In this document: positions 1 to 6,066 of the stretch, in pieces
Position numbering within the stretch: the first letter of the stretch is position 1
Layout of the letters: each line of letters begins with the position of its first letter
Assembly (NCBI GenBank): GCA_013202335.1
Contig: JABMQR010000227.1
Location: 1 to 23,905 of the forward strand
Direction of reading: 5' to 3'
Source: Bacteroidota bacterium
GTDB taxonomy: Bacteria > Spirochaetota > Spirochaetia > JABMQR01
Length of the DNA stretch: 23,905 nt
Program-made: the position numbers and the translations under genes
The notes under the pieces: model-generated
Told to the model about the DNA's origin: nothing
What the model saw: only the letters and a program-made list of their open reading frames with translations
Databases searched by the model: none

Positions 1-30
1 AAAAATTGTAAGAAAATTCCCCACCTATAC

Positions 31-72
31 TGGGGAAAAATATTTGCAATAATGGGGAAAAATTACTTGCAA
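31..72. repeat. Two tandem 19-20 nt direct repeats, 22-nt period
   Basis: TGGGGAAAAATATTTGCAA (31-49) is followed at a 22-nt offset by TGGGGAAAAATTACTTGCAA (53-72). A short inverted repeat (TTCCCC 17-22 with GGGGAA 32-37) overlaps the first copy. The repeats sit in the A+T-rich stretch before the first gene. They could be regulator sites, iteron-like sequences or chance similarity in biased sequence, and the window edge prevents seeing whether more copies lie to the left. Confidence 0.4.
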
Positions 73-291
73 AAAACATATTATATACGAACAATTATTA
101 TTTCCCACAAGGACTATAGAAATAGGTAAATATATTAAAGTAAATATAACTGAATATTAAATTGAATCTTAATGGATTATATCGAAGGTTTAATTATAAG
201 TAGGTATATAAAAAAAAATATATTACCTTGACTTTTTCTGAGTTCTTAAGCAATAATTACAATGTAAAATAAATAGGTTTAGGATGATTAA
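73..291 (+). other. A+T-rich upstream region of the first gene pair
   Basis: No gene is visible here. A TTGACT at 228-233 could be a -35 box, but the best -10-like hexamers (AATAAT at 252-257, TACAAT at about 258-263, TAAAAT at 265-270) give spacing or match problems, so no promoter is called with confidence. AGGAT at 281-285 lies six bases before the ATG at 292 and is a plausible ribosome binding site. Confidence 0.35.
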
Positions 292-1005
292 ATGCTAACA
301 TTGAATTTAAATAATGTATCAAAAGTAACTTTTGGTATTAAATTTCAAAGAAATTTCCGAATGTTTGATTTTGTTGGTTCAGCTTTGCATGAAACTATTT
401 TTAGTAAATATTCACCTTTTAGTTTAGAATATTTCCCACATTTTTCTTCCAATCATAGCAATGGTGATATTGATGCGAGGCTATTTAGCAAAGACAAAAA
501 TACTTTTATAAGATTTTCTACATCAGATGTGATTTTTAGCTATAATATTAATGAAGAGGAAAGTTTTGAAGGTGTTATTACTTGGTTAATAAATGATGCT
601 TTAAAATTCATAATTGAACAAATTATTAAAGAAAACAAAATAGACAAAATTATTCGTTTTGGATATATGTTAGAGTTTAATTCTGAAGAGCCAACTTTAA
701 TCGACAATATAATAAGTAAATATCAAAGAGGGGTAGAATTAAATAAAGATTTCCATATTCGTTATAATTATACCCTTCCTACCAATACAGCTTTTCAGCA
801 TGAAACTGATAATAGTTATATCAATATTATCGAACAAATTATTAAAAAGGTTGATACGAATGAATTAAAATTTACTTTCGATTCACAATACCTATTTGAA
901 CCATTTAAAGATAGAATTGATGACTGGCATTATAAAAGATTTATTGAGTATATTAATAATGAGTATATTAATGATTTTTTTAGCTTCTTATCAAAAGAGG
1001 ATTAG
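292..1005 (+). CDS. Hypothetical protein, A+T-rich accessory gene (237 aa)
   Basis: I do not recognise this family. The 237-residue product has no signal peptide, membrane segment or catalytic motif that I can identify. It looks like a soluble mixed alpha/beta protein rich in Ile, Asn, Phe and Lys, with alternating aromatic/hydrophobic beta-like stretches and a helical Ile/Asn-rich C-terminus. The ATG at 292 has AGGAT six bases upstream. The stop at 1003-1005 lies three bases before the GTG start of the next gene, so the two are very likely co-transcribed and translationally coupled. Base composition is much more A+T-rich than the metabolic genes to the right, which suggests recent acquisition. 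A role in defence or cell-surface biology with its membrane partner is possible but is only inference from the gene-pair layout. Confidence 0.7.
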   Translation: MLTLNLNNVSKVTFGIKFQRNFRMFDFVGSALHETIFSKYSPFSLEYFPHFSSNHSNGDIDARLFSKDKNTFIRFSTSDVIFSYNINEEESFEGVITWLINDALKFIIEQIIKENKIDKIIRFGYMLEFNSEEPTLIDNIISKYQRGVELNKDFHIRYNYTLPTNTAFQHETDNSYINIIEQIIKKVDTNELKFTFDSQYLFEPFKDRIDDWHYKRFIEYINNEYINDFFSFLSKED

Positions 1006-1008
1006 TAA

Positions 1009-1467
1009 GTGTCTTCTCAAACACCAAAAAATGCAAAAGAACGTGCAACATATATCAAACAATTACATGATGCAGTTATAATTGATGATCCAACAGATTT
1101 ATCAGATTTTGAAAGTACAGAGGGAACAAATTCAGTAGGTGACATTTCTGAAAACAATCAAACAGAAAAAATAAATCAAAAAAATTATAAAAAACCAACA
1201 ATTTTTCAAAAACATCAATCCGAAATCTTTAATGGTATAGTTGTTACTTGTATCGTTGCCGTGTTTATATTTTTATTTGGAATTTATGCAAGTTTAAACA
1301 AAGATATTGGGTCATTATCAGCCACACAAAACGCATTATCAAAAGGCTTTGAGTCTATTACTGAAAAATTCGATTCTCTTTTCGAAAAAACTGTTAATTT
1401 AGAACTTAACCAAAGAATTATTTTATATAGATTAGATAGTGATAATAATCCACAAAATGATAGATAG
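1009..1467 (+). CDS. Hypothetical single-pass membrane protein (152 aa)
   Basis: The gene starts with GTG at 1009, three bases after the upstream stop. The purine-rich AAAAGAGG at 993-1000, at the end of the preceding gene, serves as ribosome binding site. The product has a charged, Ser/Thr/Asp/Asn-rich and probably disordered N-terminal 60 residues. One strong transmembrane helix follows at about residues 74-94, then a helical, probably coiled-coil segment (about 96-140) and a polar tail. The family is unknown. Topology cannot be fixed, but the basic stretch just before the helix suggests a cytoplasmic N-terminus. It probably works with the upstream gene, perhaps anchoring it at the membrane (inference). 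A 14-bp hairpin begins ten bases after the stop. Confidence 0.7.
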   Translation: MSSQTPKNAKERATYIKQLHDAVIIDDPTDLSDFESTEGTNSVGDISENNQTEKINQKNYKKPTIFQKHQSEIFNGIVVTCIVAVFIFLFGIYASLNKDIGSLSATQNALSKGFESITEKFDSLFEKTVNLELNQRIILYRLDSDNNPQNDR

Positions 1468-1475
1468 GTAGATTA

Positions 1476-1509
1476 ATTAGATTTTGGAAAGTTACTTCCG
1501 AAATCTAAT
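1476..1509 (+). terminator. Hairpin after the two-gene module, possible terminator
   Basis: Positions 1476-1489 and 1496-1509 pair over 14 bp, including one G-T, around a 6-nt loop (AGTTAC). The hairpin begins about ten bases after the stop of the membrane-protein gene. The downstream sequence is A+T-rich but has no clean T run, so it may be a weak intrinsic terminator or a 3'-end stabilising hairpin rather than a strong terminator. Confidence 0.5.
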
Positions 1510-1625
1510 AAACTTTAATAATTTGTATTACAATATGGAAAATAGAGCCCCGGAAAAAAAGGACCACAAAAAGACCCCATTCCGAGCATGATAAAGCCAA
1601 ATCTCAATCTTAGAAAACACTACAT

Positions 1626-1688
1626 AAGGATGCTAAGAATACGAATATTGAATTAAATTAAATATTTGTATCCTTTAGTATATCCGTC
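1626..1688. repeat. Long imperfect inverted repeat in intergenic region
   Basis: GGAT-gctaa-GAATACgAATATT on the left pairs, with small bulges, with AAATATTtGTATC...TTAGTATATCC on the right, around a centre of GAATTAAATT. The preceding 1540-1620 holds unusual C/A-rich sequence with no open frame. The whole stretch 1468-1826 has no intact gene and looks like decayed insertion debris, though no specific element could be recognised. Confidence 0.4.
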
Positions 1689-1694
1689 TTCGGT

Positions 1695-1724
1695 AAAAAA
1701 ACGCTCCTGTTAGGGAGCGTTTTT
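1695..1724 (-). terminator. Strong intrinsic terminator of the arsR-permease-thioredoxin operon
   Basis: ACGCTCC (1701-1707) pairs perfectly with GGAGCGT (1714-1720) around a 6-nt loop. The stem is flanked by seven A on the left and five T on the right of the plus strand. Read on the minus strand this is a G+C-rich stem followed by seven U, a classic rho-independent terminator placed after the minus-strand operon. The shorter T run on the plus strand means it may also work in the other direction. Confidence 0.85.
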
Positions 1725-1745
1725 AAGTAAAAGTAGGTGGAAGGT

Positions 1746-1823
1746 TTACTTAACTACCTCAAACACTCACATCATCCCCTGTTCTTTATGTTCAAGCAGG
1801 TGGAAGTGATACATATACCTGTA
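1746..1823 (-). pseudogene. Remnant of a multicopper oxidase C-terminus
   Basis: Reading the minus strand in frame directly after the thioredoxin gene's stop codons gives YRYMYHFHLLEHKEQGMM, then TGA, then VFEVVK and TAA. Multicopper oxidases typically end with a copper-ligand block of the form HCHxxEHxxxGMM followed within a few residues by a short beta-strand such as VFEVV. Here the motif is recognisable, but the type 1 copper Cys is Phe, a stop interrupts the tail, and nothing of the rest of the protein is present upstream. The most likely reading is the last few codons of a deleted multicopper oxidase gene that once followed, or was replaced by, the permease operon. The match is to a short motif, so chance cannot be excluded. 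Confidence 0.5.
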
Positions 1824-1826
1824 TTA

Positions 1827-2066
1827 TTATGTTAATCCAAGAATTTCCTGTATCGTTTTTACTGATGCGATTTGTCCGGTTATAACTTTTTTACCATCAA
1901 CTGCCAGGACTGGGGTAGACATAATACCTGCCGCAATAATTGATTCCATGTCTGTTATTTTTTCTACAGTATAATCTGATTCTTTGCCGACAATTGCTTC
2001 AAGAGCATTTATGTAAAGTTTTTGACATCTTTTACACCCTGAACCGTAAATTTGAATCTTTTGCAT
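1827..2066 (-). CDS. Mini-thioredoxin / redox-active disulfide protein (79 aa)
   Basis: This is a small thioredoxin-fold protein of the TM0996/MTH895 type, shorter than classical thioredoxin (about 105 aa). The redox motif is GSGCKRCQ, with Cys11 and Cys14, and the cis-proline loop is STPVLAVDG around Pro52. The ATG has GGAGG a few bases upstream and follows the permease gene by 12 bases, so it is the third gene of the arsR-permease operon. Such mini-thioredoxins recur next to YraQ/ArsP-type permeases and are thought to deliver or reduce a thiol-bound substrate, or to reduce the permease's own cysteines. That role here is inferred from the neighbourhood. The product has no signal peptide and should be cytosolic. 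Confidence 0.85.
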   Translation of the reverse strand: MQKIQIYGSGCKRCQKLYINALEAIVGKESDYTVEKITDMESIIAAGIMSTPVLAVDGKKVITGQIASVKTIQEILGLT

Positions 2067-2078
2067 TGAAACCTCCGT

Positions 2079-3059
2079 TCATATACTAGTAAAAAAATTG
2101 AATATCCATCCTGTAAGAGTGAAAAAGAATAGAAGCATTGAGAAAAATATTAGTAGTAATTTTATTTTCATTACTTGTTTCAGCATCATAAATTCAGGGA
2201 GACTTGCAGCAACGGTACTCATCATAAAGGCCAGAGTTGTGCCTAAGGGAAGCCCTTTTTGAAGAAGTGATTCTGCTACCGGAATAATCCCTGTAGCATT
2301 TGAATAGAGTGGAATACCAATACCGACCGCTGCGGGAACTGTCCAGAGTTTACCGGCCCCAAGATAATTCAAAATAAATGATTCCGGAACAAAACCATGG
2401 AATAATGCCCCTGTGCCAACACCAATAAATACCCATATCCAAACACGTTTAAGAATGGTTTTTAATTCAGTTAAAGCAAATGTACTACGTTCTGATAAGC
2501 TGATTTTTTTAGAATAATTGTCATAATTTGTAGATTCAGCACTATTCCCGAGCATGTTTTGTGCAAAAGGAGTTAAATATCTATCAGCTTTGATAAGGTC
2601 AATAAAGAGTCCGCCCAGTATTCCGGCACTAATACCTATTCCGGCATACATGACCATAAATTTCCACCCAAGAAGAGAGCCAAGCAGGACAAGCGCAATT
2701 TCATTTACAATTGGTGAGGTGATTAAAAAAGCCATGGTAATTCCAAGTGGGATTCCCGCCTGTGTGAAACCCATGAAAAGGGGAATGCTTGAACAGGAGC
2801 AAAAAGGGGTAACGGCACCAAAAAGAGAAGCCAGAATGTAGCTGACTCCGCGTTTTTTACCAGAGAGGAATTTCCGAATACGTTCCGGCTGCAGTCCGGC
2901 CCGCAATAATGAAATAAGATATATCAGGATTATGAGCAGAATAAATATTTTAGAAATATCTTCAAAGAAAAAATGAAGGCTTCCGGCAATTCTTGTATCG
3001 GGGGATAGGCCGAAAAAGGTAAAAACAAGAAAATCAGCAAAGTAGGTAAAAATTATCAT
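2079..3059 (-). CDS. ArsP/YraQ-family (DUF318) permease (326 aa)
   Basis: This is a polytopic membrane protein with about eight hydrophobic segments in two homologous halves separated by a hydrophilic loop (about residues 165-205). The first half has the diagnostic TPFCSCSSIP motif with Cys87 and Cys89, followed by GxPxGxTMAFLxxSPxxNE. The second half has the matching YSNATGIIPVAESLLQKGLPLGTTLAFMMS. This pattern identifies the permease family that includes ArsP, an exporter of trivalent organoarsenicals. The actual substrate could be another thiophilic species, such as a selenium or other metalloid compound. The start lies five bases past arsR, with AAGGA inside the end of arsR as ribosome binding site. 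Control by the adjacent ArsR protein is likely. Confidence 0.88.
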   Translation of the reverse strand: MIIFTYFADFLVFTFFGLSPDTRIAGSLHFFFEDISKIFILLIILIYLISLLRAGLQPERIRKFLSGKKRGVSYILASLFGAVTPFCSCSSIPLFMGFTQAGIPLGITMAFLITSPIVNEIALVLLGSLLGWKFMVMYAGIGISAGILGGLFIDLIKADRYLTPFAQNMLGNSAESTNYDNYSKKISLSERSTFALTELKTILKRVWIWVFIGVGTGALFHGFVPESFILNYLGAGKLWTVPAAVGIGIPLYSNATGIIPVAESLLQKGLPLGTTLAFMMSTVAASLPEFMMLKQVMKIKLLLIFFSMLLFFFTLTGWIFNFFTSI

Positions 3060-3064
3060 GAATA

Positions 3065-3394
3065 TTATTCCTTGCAGGAACAGCCCTTCCCGGAAGAGCC
3101 GTCTCTTTCAGCTGAAACACGTAGAGCACATTGAGTCATATCTATAACGCATGAAGTTAACAGTTTATAAAATATCTGATTTCCAGACTTTCTGTAGTCT
3201 ATAAGTCCGGCATTATACAGGAGAGAGAGATGCTTACTTACCGTTGACTGATCTAATCCAGTGATTTTGGTCAATTCTGTTACATTCGTCTCGCTTGCGT
3301 TTAATTTGTCAATAATGGCAAGCCGGGATTCGTTGGCCAGTAGTTTATGCAGAGCGGCCTGCTCACGATAGGTTTTAAGAAGTATGTCGTTCAT
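3065..3394 (-). CDS. ArsR/SmtB-family transcriptional repressor (109 aa)
   Basis: A compact winged-helix protein with the ArsR signature: LHKLLANESRLAII at residues 16-28, then the helix-turn-helix TELTKITGLDQSTVSKHLSLL and the wing GLIDYRKSGNQIFYKL. The classical ELCVC metal site in the recognition region is absent. Instead Cys82, Cys89 and a C-terminal GCSCKE (Cys105, Cys107) offer thiol ligands, as in ArsR proteins whose sensing cysteines lie near the C-terminus. It leads a three-gene operon with the permease and mini-thioredoxin. A perfect palindrome sits exactly over its promoter, so autorepression relieved by a thiophilic ligand is the expected control. The ATG at 3394 has no ribosome binding site and lies at the predicted transcription start, so the transcript is probably leaderless. 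Confidence 0.92.
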   Translation of the reverse strand: MNDILLKTYREQAALHKLLANESRLAIIDKLNASETNVTELTKITGLDQSTVSKHLSLLYNAGLIDYRKSGNQIFYKLLTSCVIDMTQCALRVSAERDGSSGKGCSCKE

Positions 3395-3397
3395 ATG

Positions 3398-3429
3398 TTG
3401 ACTATATTGCTATATGGCAATATAGTCAA
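3398..3429 (-). promoter_or_regulatory. arsR promoter inside a perfect 13+13 bp operator palindrome
   Basis: On the minus strand a -35 box TTGACT is followed after exactly 17 bases by a -10 box TATAGT, a near-ideal sigma70 promoter. The same bases form a perfect inverted repeat: TTGACTATATTGC at 3398-3410 and its reverse complement at 3417-3429, with six bases between. A dimeric ArsR bound here would block both promoter boxes. The expected transcription start is about seven bases past the -10 box, on or next to the A of the arsR ATG. Confidence 0.88.
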
Positions 3430-3451
3430 GTAGATTGTGGGAATTTACTCG

Positions 3452-4081
3452 TTATAGAGATGCAAGAATTCCACCGGCAGCTCCAATCAAAGATCCGATA
3501 ACAGCTCCTGCCAGAACATCAGTAATAAAGTGCTCTCCTGAGGCTGCCCTCAAATAACCGGTAAGAATCGCTAAACTCCAACTGCTTATATTTACAGAAA
3601 CTGCCGTGGCTGCACTATTATCATTGTTTTTTAAGTAAATAGATTGAAAAGTTGCTGCCGCAAAAGATAGAGCGGTATGCCGGGATGGGAACGATTTATT
3701 TGGATCTTCACTTTCATCAGGAAATGGACGTCTCCTTGAGAAGGATTTTTTCATCAGCTCTGTTGAAATATATACTAAACCCATAGAACCTGCATACATT
3801 GCTGTTTGGTATGCAGATAGTAATATATCACTTTCTGCCGGCACCTCCACGGAAAACAGCGATTCAGAAATAGGGAGAATTGGTAAGGTTAATGAGATAC
3901 CAGCAGTTAGTGTAGACAGGGAAGCGAGGGGTGCATTTAGTTCGTTTGGTAAAAATAAAGCATCAACTTGCTGAATTATAGACCAATCTCCTATTTGTTC
4001 AGCTTTCAAACTCTGTGGAATAATGGTGATAATAGTTACAGAACATATAGTTATGAAGAGAAAACGCGTAAGTGTTTTCAT
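3452..4081 (-). CDS. PAP2-superfamily phosphatase, exported (209 aa)
   Basis: The N-terminus has a basic start and a hydrophobic core (about residues 6-22) ending near SLKA, typical of a signal peptide. The PAP2 catalytic signature is complete: motif 1 with Lys111, Arg118 and Pro119; motif 2 PSRH at 132-135; motif 3 with Arg178, His184 (catalytic base region) and Asp188 in RAASGEHFITDVLAG. Several hydrophobic helices surround these, so the enzyme is probably membrane-associated with its active site outside the cytoplasm. It should remove phosphate from lipid phosphates or pyrophosphates such as phosphatidate or undecaprenyl pyrophosphate; the substrate cannot be told from sequence. It follows the coiled-coil membrane protein gene by 26 bases, with AAGGA about ten bases before its ATG, and is probably in the same transcript. 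Confidence 0.88.
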   Translation of the reverse strand: MKTLTRFLFITICSVTIITIIPQSLKAEQIGDWSIIQQVDALFLPNELNAPLASLSTLTAGISLTLPILPISESLFSVEVPAESDILLSAYQTAMYAGSMGLVYISTELMKKSFSRRRPFPDESEDPNKSFPSRHTALSFAAATFQSIYLKNNDNSAATAVSVNISSWSLAILTGYLRAASGEHFITDVLAGAVIGSLIGAAGGILASL

Positions 4082-4107
4082 ATAGGGTGAGTCCTTATGG
4101 TCCCGTT

Positions 4108-4593
4108 TTAATCTTCCGGTCTGTCATTATCTACTTCAAGTTCCGGAACTGATTTTGGAGTTGAATCAAATAAATCAATCAATTTTGAAGGTACAACTTT
4201 TCTTACAAACGGCTCTAATCCTGTAAAAATCTTATCATACTCTTTTTCACTCTCAGAAAGTGCAGTCTGCCATGCCGGGGCAAAACCGGGTGCTCTTAAA
4301 GACATAATTTCAATAGCTCTCTGATAAACCTGAAGTTTAGCAACTTCGCGTCTGTTTGGTTTTTGTGATAATGTGCGGACACTTATTCTGAGATTTTCAT
4401 TCTGTTTTTTCAAATTATCAATCTCTTCTCTCATCCTTGAGAAAGAATCAGATTCGATATCCATTTTTTGCGTAACGATGGATTTGATCCTCAGGACCTC
4501 TTTTTTATGCTTCCTGCGGATTCTGAGGTTGTTGATAATTGCTATTATAAAAAATATAAGACCAGCACCCAGTCCAATGAGAAAAGGCTCCAT
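4108..4593 (-). CDS. Hypothetical N-anchored coiled-coil membrane protein (161 aa)
   Basis: The product begins with a single hydrophobic helix (about residues 4-22) followed by a very basic stretch RIRRKHKK, so the rest should face the cytoplasm. Residues about 32-80 show heptad-like spacing with many Glu, Lys, Gln and Leu, a likely coiled coil. Residues 85-150 form a separate helical region containing the phrase LRAPGFAPAWQTAL, and the tail is acidic. The ATG has GGAGG about six bases upstream. It is the first gene of a probable two-gene unit with the PAP2 phosphatase. I cannot assign a family. The layout (N-terminal anchor plus coiled coil) is common among small cell-envelope or division-associated proteins, but that is only an analogy. 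Confidence 0.75.
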   Translation of the reverse strand: MEPFLIGLGAGLIFFIIAIINNLRIRRKHKKEVLRIKSIVTQKMDIESDSFSRMREEIDNLKKQNENLRISVRTLSQKPNRREVAKLQVYQRAIEIMSLRAPGFAPAWQTALSESEKEYDKIFTGLEPFVRKVVPSKLIDLFDSTPKSVPELEVDNDRPED

Positions 4594-4660
4594 GAAATCC
4601 TCCAGACCTTAGTAATTATGATAAATATATCACGCATAGAGGATGTCGTATAGAAGCTGA

Positions 4661-4826
4661 GTAAATTACAATAATAAATATTATTGTAACTTACTTTTGA
4701 AGTTTACGATTTGATTATATATAATCATTGATAATATATAGATATATGTAAATTGGAAACTTCTGACAAATAGGTTAGATCCTTCAAATTTTGAAAAAAG
4801 TATTTTTCATATAATTTTGAAAGATC
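4661..4826 (+). repeat. Three-hairpin intergenic element, copy A
   Basis: Hairpin 0: 4661-4676 pairs with 4679-4694 (15 of 16 positions), and its right arm abuts TTTTGAAG. Hairpin 1: GAAGTTTACGATTT (4699-4712) pairs with AAATTGGAAACTTC (4750-4763), with one mismatch and one G-T pair, around an A+T-rich loop ending in ATATATAGATATAT-like sequence. Hairpin 2: arms beginning and ending in GATC at 4778-4791 and 4813-4826, with a nested TGAAAAA/TTTTTCA stem. The same layout recurs at 18690 and 22609. This copy ends one base short of the reversed stop codon of the minus-strand threonine synthase gene. Confidence 0.82.
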
Positions 4827-4827
4827 C

Positions 4828-6066
4828 TCAGTTATTATTTTTTGCCTGAACGAAATCTGCCGCATCCTGCAGAAGAGGTTCAATTGCTTTGGGTACTGAA
4901 ACAATTCTATTAAAAGCAGCCATGTCCTTAAATCCCGTACCCGTGAGAAGTACGGTAATTTCAGCATCATTACCCAATGTATTAGTGATTTTTTCCAGAT
5001 CTGCACGAACACCTGCCCAGGCAGTGGCAGCAGCAGGTTCTGCAAATAATCCAGCATGTTTAGCTAATTCCAACTGCGCATCAGATATTTCCTGATCACT
5101 TACAATTGTGGTCCATCCCTGTGACCCGTGAAGTGCAGTAACAGCAAGTCTGCCGGCAGCAGGAGATGCTACAGAGATCGAATCAGCCATTGTTTCAGCT
5201 GAATCAAGCAGTTTCTCTTCTCCGGTGTTAAATGCATGTGAAATTGCAGCACTTCCTTCCGCCTGCACACAAATTAATTTTGGTATGTGTGTAATAAGTC
5301 CTGCTCTTTGTAAATCAGTAAATCCCTTATATACGCCGGAGAGAATTACTCCATCACCAACAGGGATATATACGGCATCGGGTATTTTCCGGCCAAGCTG
5401 CTCAAAAAGTTCAATTGAAACACTTTTTTTACCCTCAATCGTAATGGGGTTATAGGCGGTATTTCTATTGATACCACCAAACTTTTCAGAATATTCAATT
5501 GAAAGAGCAAAAGCATCGTCGTACGTTCCTTTGATGGGAACTACACAGGCTCCATAGATAAGAGACTGCATTAATTTATTTACCGGTGCGGTTTCGGGAA
5601 CAAAAAGGATTATGTCCAATCCGTAAGCAGCACCTGCACAAGCCATAGCTGAACCGGCATTTCCTGTTGAGGCAAGAACAATTTTCTTTTCACCCATTGC
5701 CAGAGCCTGCGCCGCTACCAGCTGAGAAGCCCTGTCTTTGAAAGATCCTGAAGGATTTGTTCCCTCAATCTTAAACCGCAGGTTTTTCAATTTATATGTT
5801 TCTGACAGGCCAGGAGACTGAACCAGTGGAGTATTCCCAACAGGATAGGCTGAAGGAGTGGGTACTGCAAAAGGGAAAAAATCAAAAGCAGATACATGTT
5901 CAAGCTTATTAAGTTCCAGAAGCTGCTTTTTATTAAGCTGTACAATCAGGTTTCCTGATTGAAAATTCAGCCCGGAGGTGCCTTCAGCACAAACCGGGCA
6001 TCGGTAAACAACTTTTGAGCTGTCAAATTCTTTTCCGCAGTCAGAACATATATAAGTGAATTCCAT
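4828..6066 (-). CDS. Threonine synthase-like PLP enzyme with zinc ribbon (412 aa)
   Basis: This is a fold-type II PLP enzyme of the threonine synthase family. An N-terminal zinc ribbon has Cys7, Cys10, Cys23 and Cys26. The PLP lysine is Lys110 in NPSGSFKDRA, the cofactor-contacting STGNAGSA follows, and the C-terminal TGTGFKD loop is present. Length (about 410 aa) suits the family. Threonine synthase converts O-phosphohomoserine to threonine. The lack of other threonine genes nearby, and the position next to a second PLP enzyme and divergent from a catabolic operon, leave open a lyase/ammonia-lyase role on another amino acid. Its ATG directly abuts the TAA of the upstream gene, so translation is tightly coupled. 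Element copy A lies immediately after its stop. Confidence 0.85.
   Translation of the reverse strand: MEFTYICSDCGKEFDSSKVVYRCPVCAEGTSGLNFQSGNLIVQLNKKQLLELNKLEHVSAFDFFPFAVPTPSAYPVGNTPLVQSPGLSETYKLKNLRFKIEGTNPSGSFKDRASQLVAAQALAMGEKKIVLASTGNAGSAMACAGAAYGLDIILFVPETAPVNKLMQSLIYGACVVPIKGTYDDAFALSIEYSEKFGGINRNTAYNPITIEGKKSVSIELFEQLGRKIPDAVYIPVGDGVILSGVYKGFTDLQRAGLITHIPKLICVQAEGSAAISHAFNTGEEKLLDSAETMADSISVASPAAGRLAVTALHGSQGWTTIVSDQEISDAQLELAKHAGLFAEPAAATAWAGVRADLEKITNTLGNDAEITVLLTGTGFKDMAAFNRIVSVPKAIEPLLQDAADFVQAKNNN

Noticed and set aside
896..1081. Small plus-strand frame spanning the junction of the first two genes
   Set aside because: It is out of frame with two better-supported coupled genes and has no ribosome binding site of its own.
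1767..1769. TGA in the oxidase stub as a selenocysteine codon
   Set aside because: The normal residue in related tails is not a catalytic cysteine, there is no obvious hairpin right after the TGA, and the fragment lacks the rest of a gene.
4725..5057. Minus-strand open frame overlapping the threonine synthase end
   Set aside because: It is a shadow frame over a well-supported gene, and its tail runs through repeat element copy A.
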